A stretch of 8,743 nucleotides of DNA from Syntrophobacteria bacterium. GTDB taxonomy: Bacteria > Desulfobacterota > DSWW01. The position numbers and the translations under genes are program-made. The notes under the pieces are model-generated. The model did no database searches. It was given only the letters and a program-made list of their open reading frames with translations, and was not told the origin of the DNA. This document shows, one piece after another, positions 1 through 6,457 of this stretch; the first letter of the stretch is position 1; each line of letters begins with the position of its first letter. Location: contig JAQYVQ010000101.1 in the NCBI GenBank assembly GCA_030145435.1, positions 1 through 8,743 on the forward strand, read 5' to 3'.

Positions 1-194
1 GCCTCGATCGCCTCCACCAGCGCCTCGGGGCCCTGGCCCGAGCCCCCGTACCGGGTCGGGATGAGAAACCCGAACAGGCCGGCCCCGGCCATCTTCTTCC
101 AGAGGCCGCGGGAGAATTGCCGGCTTTCGTATCGAGCCGCCAGGGTCGGAAAGACTTCCTTCCTGGCAAAGGTATAGACTTCCTGCGGGGTCAT
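1..194 (-). CDS. Acyl-CoA dehydrogenase, N-terminal fragment (cut by window edge)
   Basis: The first 64 codons of a minus-strand gene are present; the rest lies beyond position 1. The start is the ATG whose complement is at 192-194. The peptide begins MTPQEVYTFARKEVFP, then an Arg-rich helix, then GLFGFLIPTRYGGSG. This arrangement (amphipathic N-terminal helix followed by a G-hydrophobic-P..YGG turn) is typical of the helical N-terminal domain of acyl-CoA dehydrogenases, FAD flavoenzymes that introduce an alpha,beta double bond into acyl-CoA thioesters. The FAD-binding and catalytic Glu regions are not in view, so substrate class cannot be judged. Its ATG overlaps the TGA of the upstream padR gene as ATGA, implying translational coupling and control from the padR promoter. 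The family call rests on a short stretch. Confidence 0.75.
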   Translation of the reverse strand, partial: MTPQEVYTFARKEVFPTLAARYESRQFSRGLWKKMAGAGLFGFLIPTRYGGSGQGPEALVEAIE

Positions 195-754
195 CCTTGC
201 GTAGCCTCCTTCGGATGACGGCTCAAATCACCCTCGAGTTCGTTCAACCACTCGATTCGGTGCTCCACCTCCTTCAGACCGAAGGCCAGGATGCGGGTCC
301 GAAAAGGATCCGCCTCGCGCTGCTCCATTTGCGACAGAATCTCCTGGTACGCCTTCTTCCTTTCTTCCATCAGGGAGAGCTGGGAACGGATCTTCTGACG
401 GGTCTCCTCGGGACCCAGGTGCTGAAAGAAGTTGACCTTGGCGAAGAATGAGTACCCCTGCATGAAATCATAGAGGACCCCGTCGTTCTCGTGCTGGTCC
501 GATCGGAGCCAGTCCCGGAACGTCTGTTTCCCCTTTGACGTGATGTGGAGAAGCTTTCGCGCAGGCCCCTTGTCCGGCACGACCACCTCCCGCTCGATCA
601 AGCCCTCATTCTCCATCTTGGCCAACTGCGTATAGAGCTGGCCCTCGTTGATGTTCCGGAAGTGGCCGAGCCGATGCACCATCTGTTTTCTCAGGCCGTA
701 TCCATGGCCGGAATTTTCCGAAAGCAGGCCCAGTAAGACGTGACGAAGCGACAA
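191..754 (-). CDS. PadR-family transcriptional regulator
   Basis: A 187-residue protein. Residues 1-75 match the PadR winged helix: the opening MSLRHVLLGLLSENSGHGY is the family signature, followed by the recognition-helix region (GQLYTQLAKMENEGLIE) and the wing (PARKLLHITSKGKQTFRDWL). Residues 90-180 form a Gln/Glu/Arg-rich helical tail like the Vir_act_alpha_C dimerisation domain of longer PadR proteins. The start is a TTG (complement at 752-754), chosen because GGGAGGT lies at a good distance upstream and because it gives the canonical N-terminus. PadR proteins are usually repressors released by small aromatic or lipophilic ligands. This one shares a transcript with an acyl-CoA dehydrogenase, so a fatty or aromatic acyl compound is a reasonable but unproven ligand. 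Two palindromes over its own promoter suggest autoregulation. Confidence 0.93.
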   Translation of the reverse strand: MSLRHVLLGLLSENSGHGYGLRKQMVHRLGHFRNINEGQLYTQLAKMENEGLIEREVVVPDKGPARKLLHITSKGKQTFRDWLRSDQHENDGVLYDFMQGYSFFAKVNFFQHLGPEETRQKIRSQLSLMEERKKAYQEILSQMEQREADPFRTRILAFGLKEVEHRIEWLNELEGDLSRHPKEATQG

Positions 755-800
755 TGTGACCTCCCTGCTCGAAGAGTTCCTCTTCCAGTTCGCGAGAAAC

Positions 801-818
801 TACATTACATGTAATGTA
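801..818. promoter_or_regulatory. Perfect 18-bp palindrome, probable PadR operator (start-site proximal)
   Basis: TACATTACATGTAATGTA is an exact palindrome centred between 809 and 810. It starts at the -10 box and covers the expected transcription start of the padR operon. It contains ACAT and ATGT half elements separated by eight bases, reminiscent of the ATGT/ACAT elements known from PadR operators, though in the opposite order. A dimeric winged-helix protein bound here would block the promoter. That PadR itself binds is inferred from position and symmetry. Confidence 0.6.
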
Positions 819-834
819 TATTATTAGTAATATA
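817..834. promoter_or_regulatory. Second palindrome over the -10 box and spacer, possible operator
   Basis: TATATTATTAGTAATATA is an 18-base palindrome with one mismatched pair (seven-base arms 817-823 and 828-834). It directly abuts the perfect palindrome at 801-818 and covers the -10 hexamer and half of the spacer of the padR promoter. The two sites are offset by 16 bases, so two dimers could sit side by side. AT-rich promoters can look palindromic by chance, so it is less certain than its neighbour. Confidence 0.4.
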
Positions 835-846
835 GATTCCTGTCAA
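818..846 (-). promoter_or_regulatory. Sigma70-type promoter of the padR operon
   Basis: On the minus strand the -35 box TTGACA (complement of 841-846) is a perfect consensus match. It is followed by a 17-base spacer and TAATAT (complement of 818-823) as -10 box. Transcription would begin near position 811, giving a leader of about 55 bases before the TTG start of padR. Box quality and spacing are seen directly; promoter activity is inferred. Confidence 0.75.
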
Positions 847-930
847 GGCAATTCTCCACCGATGAGGATAATCGTATAACATTCTGTTTTTATTGAGAAA
901 ATATATCTCTTTCGATTGGGAGGATTTCGC

Positions 931-959
931 TTGACGAACGGGCACTCTTCGATTAGCTT
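931..959 (+). promoter_or_regulatory. Weak candidate promoter for the aspartate carbamoyltransferase gene
   Basis: TTGACG at 931-936 matches five of six bases of a -35 box. After 17 bases comes TAGCTT (954-959), a poor -10 match. An alternative lies upstream: TATAAC at 875-880 with a weak -35 near 852-857. Either would place the start in the 240-base gap between the divergent padR and carbamoyltransferase genes. Apart from these and the palindromes near 801-834, the gap shows nothing else. Confidence 0.25.
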
Positions 960-997
960 AGTCAGTCAGAAAATCACTGGGCATCCGGGGAGGGCTA

Positions 998-2086
998 ATG
1001 CAGAAGTATTCATTTTTTCAGCACTTCGAGGGTTGGGAGGAGTTCCGGGCGAGACCCCTTGCCGAAAGGCTGCCGGTGTTCTTCAAGGACGGCAGAATTT
1101 TCGATGTCCTGTTCTCCCAGCAATTCGACCGGCCCTTTCTCGATTCCATCTACGACTTGACCAACCGGATTCGAAAAATCGCCAAGGTGAGGGAGGGCGC
1201 GAAGTGGCTGCAAGAGCTCCATGGTCACCGAAGGGCCATGCTCTATTTCGTGCAGCCGTCGACCCGAACCTTTCTCTCTTTCCTGAACGCCTGTCACATC
1301 CTTGGTTTCCACACGAGCGAGATTCGCGATGCACACACGTCGTCGGAGATCAAGGGGGAGTCGCCGGAGGACTCAATTCGGACCTTCAGCAGCTATGTGG
1401 ACCTGATCGTCATGCGCCACCCCCTGGAGGGCTTCGCAGAGAAGACCGCCTGGCTCCTGAACATCTATTCCGATCGGCCGGTTCCTCTGATCAACGCGGG
1501 TTCCGGGAGTGATCAGCACCCGACCCAGGCCCTCCTGGACGTGTACACCCTGCAAAGATCCTTTGAAGATCGCGGAGGGATCGAAGGGAAGGTCATTGCT
1601 CTCGTGGGGGATCTGAAGAGGGGAAGGACTGCCCGCTCGCTGAGCTACCTGATGAAGAACTACCCTGGAGTAAAGCTCCTGTACGCTGCCCCTCCTGCCT
1701 TCCAGATCGGAGAGGACATCAAGGAATTCCTCTCGAACCAGAGGATTCCGTTCGAGGAACACACATCTCTCGAGCCCCTTCTGGGTCAGGCCGACGTGAT
1801 CTACATGACGCGCATCCAGGACGAGCACGACGGGGAGGGGAAATCCGAGTCTCACTACGAGGACTTCTGTCTGGGGAAGAAGCACCTGCCGAAGATGAAG
1901 CCGGAGGCGATCATCATGCATCCGCTGCCGAGAAGGGGAGAGATCGACGTGGCCGTGGACAAGGATCCGAGAGCCATGTACTGGAGGCAGGAACGAAACG
2001 GCATGTGGACTCGGGCCGCCCTGATGTCGGTCATCTTCGGATCGGATGAAAGGGTGCGCACAGAGGGCGAGCGTTTCCTTGATTGA
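998..2086 (+). CDS. pyrB: Aspartate carbamoyltransferase with N-terminal extension
   Basis: Would transfer the carbamoyl group from carbamoyl phosphate to aspartate, the committed step of pyrimidine synthesis. In this 362-residue protein the phosphate-binding STRT is at 88-91, the loop lysine at 119 (SSEIKGES), MRHP at 139-142, HPTQALLD at 174-181, GDLKRGRT at 204-211, the aspartate-contacting TRIQ at 271-274 and HPLPR at 308-312. These correspond to E. coli Ser52-Thr55, Lys84, Arg105, His134/Gln137, Arg167, Arg229/Gln231 and Pro266/Leu267, so the active site is complete and aspartate rather than ornithine is the expected substrate. It is about 50 residues longer than usual catalytic chains, mostly from a hydrophobic/charged N-terminal segment (1-45). 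STRT is followed by Phe instead of the common Arg. The ATG has GGGGAGGG seven to eight bases upstream. No other pyrimidine gene is nearby, so a paralogue with altered regulation or assembly is possible. Confidence 0.9.
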   Translation: MQKYSFFQHFEGWEEFRARPLAERLPVFFKDGRIFDVLFSQQFDRPFLDSIYDLTNRIRKIAKVREGAKWLQELHGHRRAMLYFVQPSTRTFLSFLNACHILGFHTSEIRDAHTSSEIKGESPEDSIRTFSSYVDLIVMRHPLEGFAEKTAWLLNIYSDRPVPLINAGSGSDQHPTQALLDVYTLQRSFEDRGGIEGKVIALVGDLKRGRTARSLSYLMKNYPGVKLLYAAPPAFQIGEDIKEFLSNQRIPFEEHTSLEPLLGQADVIYMTRIQDEHDGEGKSESHYEDFCLGKKHLPKMKPEAIIMHPLPRRGEIDVAVDKDPRAMYWRQERNGMWTRAALMSVIFGSDERVRTEGERFLD

Positions 2087-2088
2087 CC

Positions 2089-2100
2089 GGTCTTCGGACC
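2089..2100. terminator. Short UUCG-tetraloop hairpin between convergent genes
   Basis: GGTC TTCG GACC forms a four-base-pair stem closed by the very stable C(UUCG)G tetraloop. It sits in the 15-base gap between the stops of the carbamoyltransferase and lipB genes. There is no T-run on either side, so it is not a standard intrinsic terminator; it may act as a weak bidirectional stop or 3'-end stabiliser. Confidence 0.3.
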
Positions 2101-2101
2101 C

Positions 2102-2860
2102 TCACCCCTCGATGAACCGCGCCTCAGGGAAAGGGAGACAAAGGGCCCTCGCCTCCCGGCCTTGAGATGCGTCCGGCAGGCAAAGTCGATACGACAGGGT
2201 CTGCATGAACAGGGAGGCAACGGCCTCTTTCACCTCGCGAACACGCACCTCTTCTCCCAGCAGTTCACCGAGCGATGTAACCGAAAGGTCCCTGTGGCCG
2301 CACGTGTGGATCCAGGAGAAGGGCGCGAGGGCCATGTCCACGTTCAACGAGAAGCCGTGGAAAGAGACGTCGTGCCGGACGGCGACCCCGATGGAGCCGA
2401 CCTTCGCCTCCCCGACCCAAACCCCGGGGTTCTTCGGGTCTCTTCTCCCCTGTACACCGAACCGGGCCAGGGTTCGCAGCAGAACCTCCTCGAAGCCCTG
2501 CACCAGGGTCTTCACCTTTCTGCCTTCCCCGGGAACCCGTACAACGGGGTAGCCCACGAGTTGTCCCGGCCCGTGATACGTGACGTCTCCGCCGCGCTCG
2601 GTCGTGATGCAGGCCATTCCCCTTGCCCGCAAGGCCTCCTCGCTCAACAGCATGTTTTCCTTGCGACCCCTTCTGCCCATGGTGAACACGGGATCGTGCT
2701 CGAGGAGAAGCAGGACGTCCGGGATTCTCTCCTCCAGGCGGGCTCGAACGAGGCGCTGCTGGAGGCCCCACGTTTCTTCGTAGGCCTGCCTGCCCAAGTC
2801 GATGATCCAGAGGGGTGGCTTCTCTGTGGATGGGTTGCCCGGATGGGAAGGGGCTGCCAT
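2102..2860 (-). CDS. lipB: Octanoyltransferase (lipoyl(octanoyl) transferase)
   Basis: Transfers octanoate from octanoyl-acyl carrier protein to the lipoyl-domain lysine of 2-oxoacid dehydrogenase and glycine cleavage complexes, in the cytoplasm; LipA would then insert sulfur. With the ATG start chosen here the protein has 252 residues, normal for LipB. The substrate-binding motif RGGDVTYHGPGQLVGYP is at 89-105, GVWVGEAKVGSIGVAVR at 146-162 carries the catalytic lysine (Lys153), FHGFSLNV follows at 167-174, and Cys187 in HTCG is the acyl-carrying nucleophile. The C-terminal 40 residues are poorly conserved in kind. A 21-codon upstream extension from a TTG (complement 2921-2923) is open but lacks a ribosome binding site. 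The ATG has AGGAA eight bases upstream and begins just before the conserved domain. No lipA is beside it; the convergent and divergent neighbours are unrelated. Confidence 0.94.
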   Translation of the reverse strand: MAAPSHPGNPSTEKPPLWIIDLGRQAYEETWGLQQRLVRARLEERIPDVLLLLEHDPVFTMGRRGRKENMLLSEEALRARGMACITTERGGDVTYHGPGQLVGYPVVRVPGEGRKVKTLVQGFEEVLLRTLARFGVQGRRDPKNPGVWVGEAKVGSIGVAVRHDVSFHGFSLNVDMALAPFSWIHTCGHRDLSVTSLGELLGEEVRVREVKEAVASLFMQTLSYRLCLPDASQGREARALCLPFPEARFIEG

Positions 2861-2988
2861 ACGCTTCGTTCCTGATTCCTTCTTGGAAAACGAGGCTTTT
2901 TTGAGTAAGTTGTATGTATTCAATCTACTTGAATCGGACGGAATAGAGAAGTCCGTTTCTCGACAGGCCCGAAGAGGAGAGAAACGTC

Positions 2989-3882
2989 ATGAAGACACGA
3001 ACAACCGGCCCAAGGTTCCTGGACCTGAGGGACGATGAGGGGGATCTGGAAAAGGCGGGTGTCGCGATTCTTCCCTTGCCGTACGAGAGAACCTCCAGCT
3101 ACGTGCAAGGCTCCTTTCGGGGCCCGGCGGCCGTTCTCGAGGCCTCTTCCCAGCTGGAAGAGTACGACGAGGAGTTGGGCGTGGAGATCTATCGTTCGTG
3201 CAAAGGAATCGCCACCCTCGAGCCGATGCAGTTCCTGACCGAAACCGTGCCCGAGGCGATCGATCGGATTCGCGAGGCTGTCCTCGGTCTGCTGGATATG
3301 GGCAAGTTCGTCGTCTGTCTCGGAGGCGAGCACACGAGCAGCCTGGGTCCCCTTCGGGCCTTCCATGATCGCTACGGGGATGACCTTAGCGTGCTCCAGC
3401 TGGATGCCCACAGGGACTTGAGGGATTCCTACCTGGGCGACCCGTACAGCCACGCCTCGGTGATGGCACGGGCCCTCGAGTTCATCCCATCACTCGTGCA
3501 GGTCGGCATCCGGAGCCACAGCCAGGAGGAAGTGCGTTTTGATCAGGCAGAAAACGTGAAGACCTACTATGCACAGACGATCAAGACAGGGAAGATGCCG
3601 GATTGGGAAGAACGGGTTCTCGGGGACCTGAGCGAAGAAGTGTACATCACGATCGACAGCGATTTCTTCGATCCCTCGATCATCCCTTCCGTGGGCACGC
3701 CCGAACCGGGAGGGTTCTCGTGGTATGAGACGATTGGGTTTCTTCGAAGGCTTTGCACAGAGAAGACGGTCGTGGGGTGTGACGTCTGTGAGTTCACGCC
3801 CATCGAGGGGTTGCATCATCCGGACTTTACCCTGGCCCGTCTGATCTACAAGCTCATCGGTTATGTGTGGATGAAGCGCTAA
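2989..3882 (+). CDS. speB: Agmatinase / ureohydrolase (arginase family)
   Basis: A binuclear manganese hydrolase, most likely converting agmatine to putrescine and urea. All metal ligands are visible in this 297-residue protein: His115 in GGEHTSS, Asp139/His141/Asp143 in LDAHRDLRDSY, and Asp223/Asp225 in TIDSDFFDPS. SHA (154-156), GTPEPGGFSW (236-245) and the late CEF acidic residue (Glu268) are also in place. The GTPEPGG form and the length favour agmatinase over arginase, but formiminoglutamase-like or guanidinobutyrase activity cannot be ruled out from sequence alone. The ATG is preceded by AGAGGAGAG at about eight bases. It is transcribed divergently from lipB (128-base gap). It ends seven bases from the convergent sugar-nucleotide dehydrogenase, so the two 3' ends almost touch. 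No arginine decarboxylase or spermidine synthase gene is in view. Confidence 0.88.
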   Translation: MKTRTTGPRFLDLRDDEGDLEKAGVAILPLPYERTSSYVQGSFRGPAAVLEASSQLEEYDEELGVEIYRSCKGIATLEPMQFLTETVPEAIDRIREAVLGLLDMGKFVVCLGGEHTSSLGPLRAFHDRYGDDLSVLQLDAHRDLRDSYLGDPYSHASVMARALEFIPSLVQVGIRSHSQEEVRFDQAENVKTYYAQTIKTGKMPDWEERVLGDLSEEVYITIDSDFFDPSIIPSVGTPEPGGFSWYETIGFLRRLCTEKTVVGCDVCEFTPIEGLHHPDFTLARLIYKLIGYVWMKR

Positions 3883-3889
3883 TCGGCCG

Positions 3890-5260
3890 TTACTCCTGAA
3901 GGAGGGGCCTCTCGGCCCCCCGCCCGATTCCCCTGTAGATATCCACAGCCCCCCGGACGCTCTCGTCGAAGACCCTTCTTCCGTCGATGACGAAGGATCG
4001 CTTCATGCATCGGTTGAAGACCTCTGCAGACAAGGCCTTGAACTCCTCCCACTCGGTCAGGACCATGCAGCACTCTGCATCCTTCAGACACGCCTCGATG
4101 CTGTCCGCGTACTCGATCTTGATCGTGTCTCTGATGAATCGCTCGCGGGCATTCGGAATCGCCTTCGGGTCGTAGGCCACGATCTCGGCTTCGTGGGCGT
4201 AGAGGTGATTCGCGATCTTGATGGAGGGCGCCTCCCGCATGTCATCCGTGCCGGGCTTGAAGGAGAGCCCGAGGAGGGCGATCTTCTTCCCCTTCAGCGT
4301 ACCGGACATTTCCTGCCGGGCGATGGTGACCATGTGGGCCGCTTGCTGCTCGTTGACCTCCTCGACCGCCTCGAGAAGCTGAGGCTCTACGCCGCGGGTC
4401 CGGGCAAAGGAGATCAACGCCTTGACGTCCTTCGGAAAGCAAGACCCGCCGTATCCGCAACCCGCATTCAGGAAGGCAGGGTTGATCCGCCAGTCGGCCC
4501 CCACCCCCCTGACGACCTCCGCGATGTCCACCCCCGCGATTGTCTCGGCAAGGCGGGCCATTTCATTCACGTAGGAGATGTTCATGGCCAGGAAGGTATT
4601 CCGGCCGTACTTCACCAGCTCGGCGCTCTCCAGGTTCATTCGAAGCACGGGCACGTCCTGCCCTGCATAGACCTGGTTGGAAAAGGCCTTGAGGGTGTCG
4701 CCGGAACGCTCGTCCAGTTCGCCGATCACCACGCTGTCCGGGGACTGGGTGTCCCGGACAGCAGAGCCTTGCCGCAGGAACTCCGGGCTCATGCACACGC
4801 CGAAGTCCTTGCCCGCCTTCTTGCCCGAATGTTCTTCCAACAGGGGCAAGACGAGATGCCGGGTCGTGCTTGGGACGACCGTGCTTCGGGTCACGACGAG
4901 GGTGTAATCGTCCTTTTCTTTCAGCGCCGTTCCGATGGCCCGCGCGGTCTCCTTGATCAGCCGCAGGTCTGCCTCTCCGCTCATCAGACTTGGGGTGCCC
5001 ACGGCGACGAACAAGATGTCGGAGGAGAGCACGGCTTCTTCCCTGCCGTGGACCGCCTTCAGTGTGCCTTCCTTGATCGTCTTCTCTACGAGAGGGTCCA
5101 GATCCTCTTCAAAAAAGGGCGCTTTTCCATGGTTGATTTCCCTTACCTTTGCCTCATCCTGACTCGAGGTGATGACCTGGAAGCCTCGGTCGGCAAACAC
5201 GGCTGCTGCGACCAGCCCCACATAGCCGGTTCCCAAGATCGCGATTCTGGGCTTTTTCAT
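3890..5260 (-). CDS. ugd: UDP-glucose 6-dehydrogenase (UDP-Glc/GDP-Man dehydrogenase family)
   Basis: Oxidises UDP-glucose in two steps to UDP-glucuronate, a precursor of capsule, exopolysaccharide or lipopolysaccharide uronic acids. The 456-residue protein has the full family layout. The N-terminal Rossmann motif is GTGYVGL (10-16), followed by VGTPS (87-91), STVVPSTT (126-133), SPEFLRQGSAVRD (158-170), the catalytic block GCGYGGSCFPKD (267-278) with nucleophile Cys274, and the C-terminal domain motif GLSFKPGTDDMREAPS starting near residue 334. These favour UDP-glucose over GDP-mannose. At the end of the second beta strand the usual VDID is replaced by SSQD (32-35), removing the acidic residue that normally binds the NAD ribose. 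The ATG has AAGGAGAGGG about six to eight bases upstream. It shares no operon with the agmatinase gene it faces. The nearby sulfotransferase and sulfatase fit a polysaccharide role. Confidence 0.93.
   Translation of the reverse strand: MKKPRIAILGTGYVGLVAAAVFADRGFQVITSSQDEAKVREINHGKAPFFEEDLDPLVEKTIKEGTLKAVHGREEAVLSSDILFVAVGTPSLMSGEADLRLIKETARAIGTALKEKDDYTLVVTRSTVVPSTTRHLVLPLLEEHSGKKAGKDFGVCMSPEFLRQGSAVRDTQSPDSVVIGELDERSGDTLKAFSNQVYAGQDVPVLRMNLESAELVKYGRNTFLAMNISYVNEMARLAETIAGVDIAEVVRGVGADWRINPAFLNAGCGYGGSCFPKDVKALISFARTRGVEPQLLEAVEEVNEQQAAHMVTIARQEMSGTLKGKKIALLGLSFKPGTDDMREAPSIKIANHLYAHEAEIVAYDPKAIPNARERFIRDTIKIEYADSIEACLKDAECCMVLTEWEEFKALSAEVFNRCMKRSFVIDGRRVFDESVRGAVDIYRGIGRGAERPLLQE
3904..3919. 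terminator. GC-rich hairpin at the convergent speB/ugd 3' ends
   Basis: GGGGCC TCTC GGCCCC is a perfect six-base-pair stem with a four-base loop. It begins about 20 bases after the agmatinase stop and lies inside the last codons of ugd. It lacks a T-run, so an intrinsic terminator is only a weak possibility; a Rho-dependent pause or simply GC-rich coding sequence are alternatives. Confidence 0.25.
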
Positions 5261-5295
5261 CGAAGGCCCTCTCCTTGTTCTTCCTGTTCGTTCTT

Positions 5296-5324
5296 TTATT
5301 AACAGAAACCAGCGGGCGAGTAAA
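5296..5324 (-). promoter_or_regulatory. Weak candidate promoter for ugd
   Basis: On the minus strand TTTACT (complement of 5319-5324) and TAATAA (complement of 5296-5301) are 17 bases apart. The match to sigma70 consensus is modest (four and three of six). It sits in the only AT-rich patch upstream of ugd, and the implied start near 5289 leaves a short leader containing the ribosome binding site. Confidence 0.3.
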
Positions 5325-5371
5325 ACGAACGGTTCCGCGTGGGCATCATTGACATGGCCCGTGCCGCCGCC

Positions 5372-5575
5372 TTAGATTGACATTTCGAAGGCGACGATGC
5401 CGTTCACAGGAGTCCATCCGCCTTCGCAGGGGACCAGGGCCTTGGCCGTGGATGAATGGCAATGCACCCTTCGAAGCTCGCTTTTGTGAGCTCCGGCGTG
5501 ATGTCGCCCCAGGCGTTTTGATGGGACCACGGGTTCACCCGCGGGGCTCCATCGGCAGTTTTTTCGGACGAGTTT
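5372..5575 (-). pseudogene. Possible decayed 3' end of an unidentified minus-strand gene
   Basis: This lies in the 333-base gap between ugd and the sulfatase gene. On the minus strand one frame (down to about 5450) reads RVNPWSHQNAWGDITPEL and continues LTKASFEGCIAIHP, with mostly G/C third positions in its first part. A second frame then gives ALVPCEGGWTPVNG and ends IVAFEMSI before a TAA whose complement is at 5372-5374. Joining the two with one frameshift near 5430-5460 gives a plausible protein C-terminus on the same strand as ugd. Its 5' side runs into the sulfatase gene, so the start is missing. I do not recognise the family. Both frames could be chance in GC-rich DNA. Nothing else is visible in this gap beyond the weak ugd promoter and the sulfatase ribosome binding site. 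Confidence 0.25.
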
Positions 5576-5593
5576 ACCGAGGAGGAGCCATCG

Positions 5594-6457
5594 ATGAGAT
5601 CCGAGGACCCAGGTATGCCTCCAGGAAATGGCAAGATACACGGTCGAAAGGGAATGACCCGAAAGGCTGCGCTTCGAATCCTGGGAACTGTCTCCTTAGT
5701 AAGCATCGTCCTCTCATTTCGGCTCACTCCATCCGAAGCAAGCGTTCCCCCCGGCGAAAGGCCTAATATCGTCTTCGTATTGAGTGACAATCAGAACTGG
5801 AAATTCATGAGCTGTGCGGGCCATCCCTTCCTCGATACGCCGAACATGGACCGCCTGGCCGGCGAGGGGGTCCTGTTCACCAACGCCTTTGTCACGACCT
5901 CGCTGTGCAGCCCAAGCCGGGCCAGCTTCCTGACGGGCAAGTATGCCCACACCCATGGCGTCCAGAACAACTTCACGCCCTGGGATGGGAGCAACCGCAC
6001 CTTTCTCGAAGTGCTGGAGGATGCCGGCTACGATACGGCCTTCATCGGGAAATGGCACATGCCGGGCAGGCTGCCGACGCTCGAGGGAGTGGACCCGTTC
6101 ATCACTTTCACCATCCAGGGGGGACAGGGTAGATACCTGAACTGCCCTCTCATCGTCAACGGGGAGGAGAGACCATCCCGCAAGCCCTACATCACCGAAG
6201 AGCTGACAGACTATGCGATTGAATTCATCGAGAGAGAGCGGGATGCTCCGTTTTGCCTGTATCTCTCTCACAAGGCGGTCCATCACAGATGGACGCCTCC
6301 CGATCACCTGGCTGACATCTACGCCGACAAGAGGCTCCCCTTTCCGGAAGGGTTTGACCCGTGGATTACCGTGACCCGAGGGCATCTGTTCGAAGGAACG
6401 AATCAGGGCTTTGCAAATACAATGAAAATCCAAGTCATGATGGGAAACCTTGAATGA
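5594..6457 (+). CDS. Secreted sulfatase, C-terminally truncated
   Basis: Sulfatases hydrolyse sulfate esters using a formylglycine made from a Cys. Here the CSPSR signature gives Cys105, and GKWHMPG (152-158) and SHKAVHHRW (225-233) supply further active-site Lys and His residues. A signal peptide is likely: after a 20-residue leader, MTRKAALRILG is followed by a hydrophobic stretch and PSEA at 46-49. The ATG has GAGGAGGAG six bases upstream; an internal Met21 would give a more ordinary signal peptide but lacks a binding site. The metal-binding start of the domain reads LSDNQ instead of the common DDQ. The protein is 287 residues, against roughly 450-550 for the family. Sulfatase-like sequence ends near HLFEGT (264-269), so the later metal-binding Asp-Asn pair and the C-terminal subdomain are lost. 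The last 15-18 residues are read out of an antisense radical SAM gene. It is probably inactive unless the break is an assembly error. Confidence 0.88.
   Translation: MRSEDPGMPPGNGKIHGRKGMTRKAALRILGTVSLVSIVLSFRLTPSEASVPPGERPNIVFVLSDNQNWKFMSCAGHPFLDTPNMDRLAGEGVLFTNAFVTTSLCSPSRASFLTGKYAHTHGVQNNFTPWDGSNRTFLEVLEDAGYDTAFIGKWHMPGRLPTLEGVDPFITFTIQGGQGRYLNCPLIVNGEERPSRKPYITEELTDYAIEFIERERDAPFCLYLSHKAVHHRWTPPDHLADIYADKRLPFPEGFDPWITVTRGHLFEGTNQGFANTMKIQVMMGNLE

Noticed and set aside
916..1512. Plus-strand open frame overlapping the start of the carbamoyltransferase
   Set aside because: Out-of-frame shadow over conserved carbamoyltransferase motifs, with no supported start.
2861..2923. TTG-initiated 21-codon extension of lipB
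   Set aside because: No ribosome binding site, and the added residues precede the family domain; the ATG at 2858-2860 fits length and spacing better.
4193..5302. Long plus-strand open frame of 369 codons antisense to ugd
   Set aside because: It mirrors the GC-rich third positions of the dehydrogenase, has no family motifs, and the dehydrogenase frame has every conserved residue.
5714..6433. Minus-strand open frame of 239 codons opposite the sulfatase
   Set aside because: Shadow of a clear sulfatase frame; no recognisable motif or ribosome binding site.
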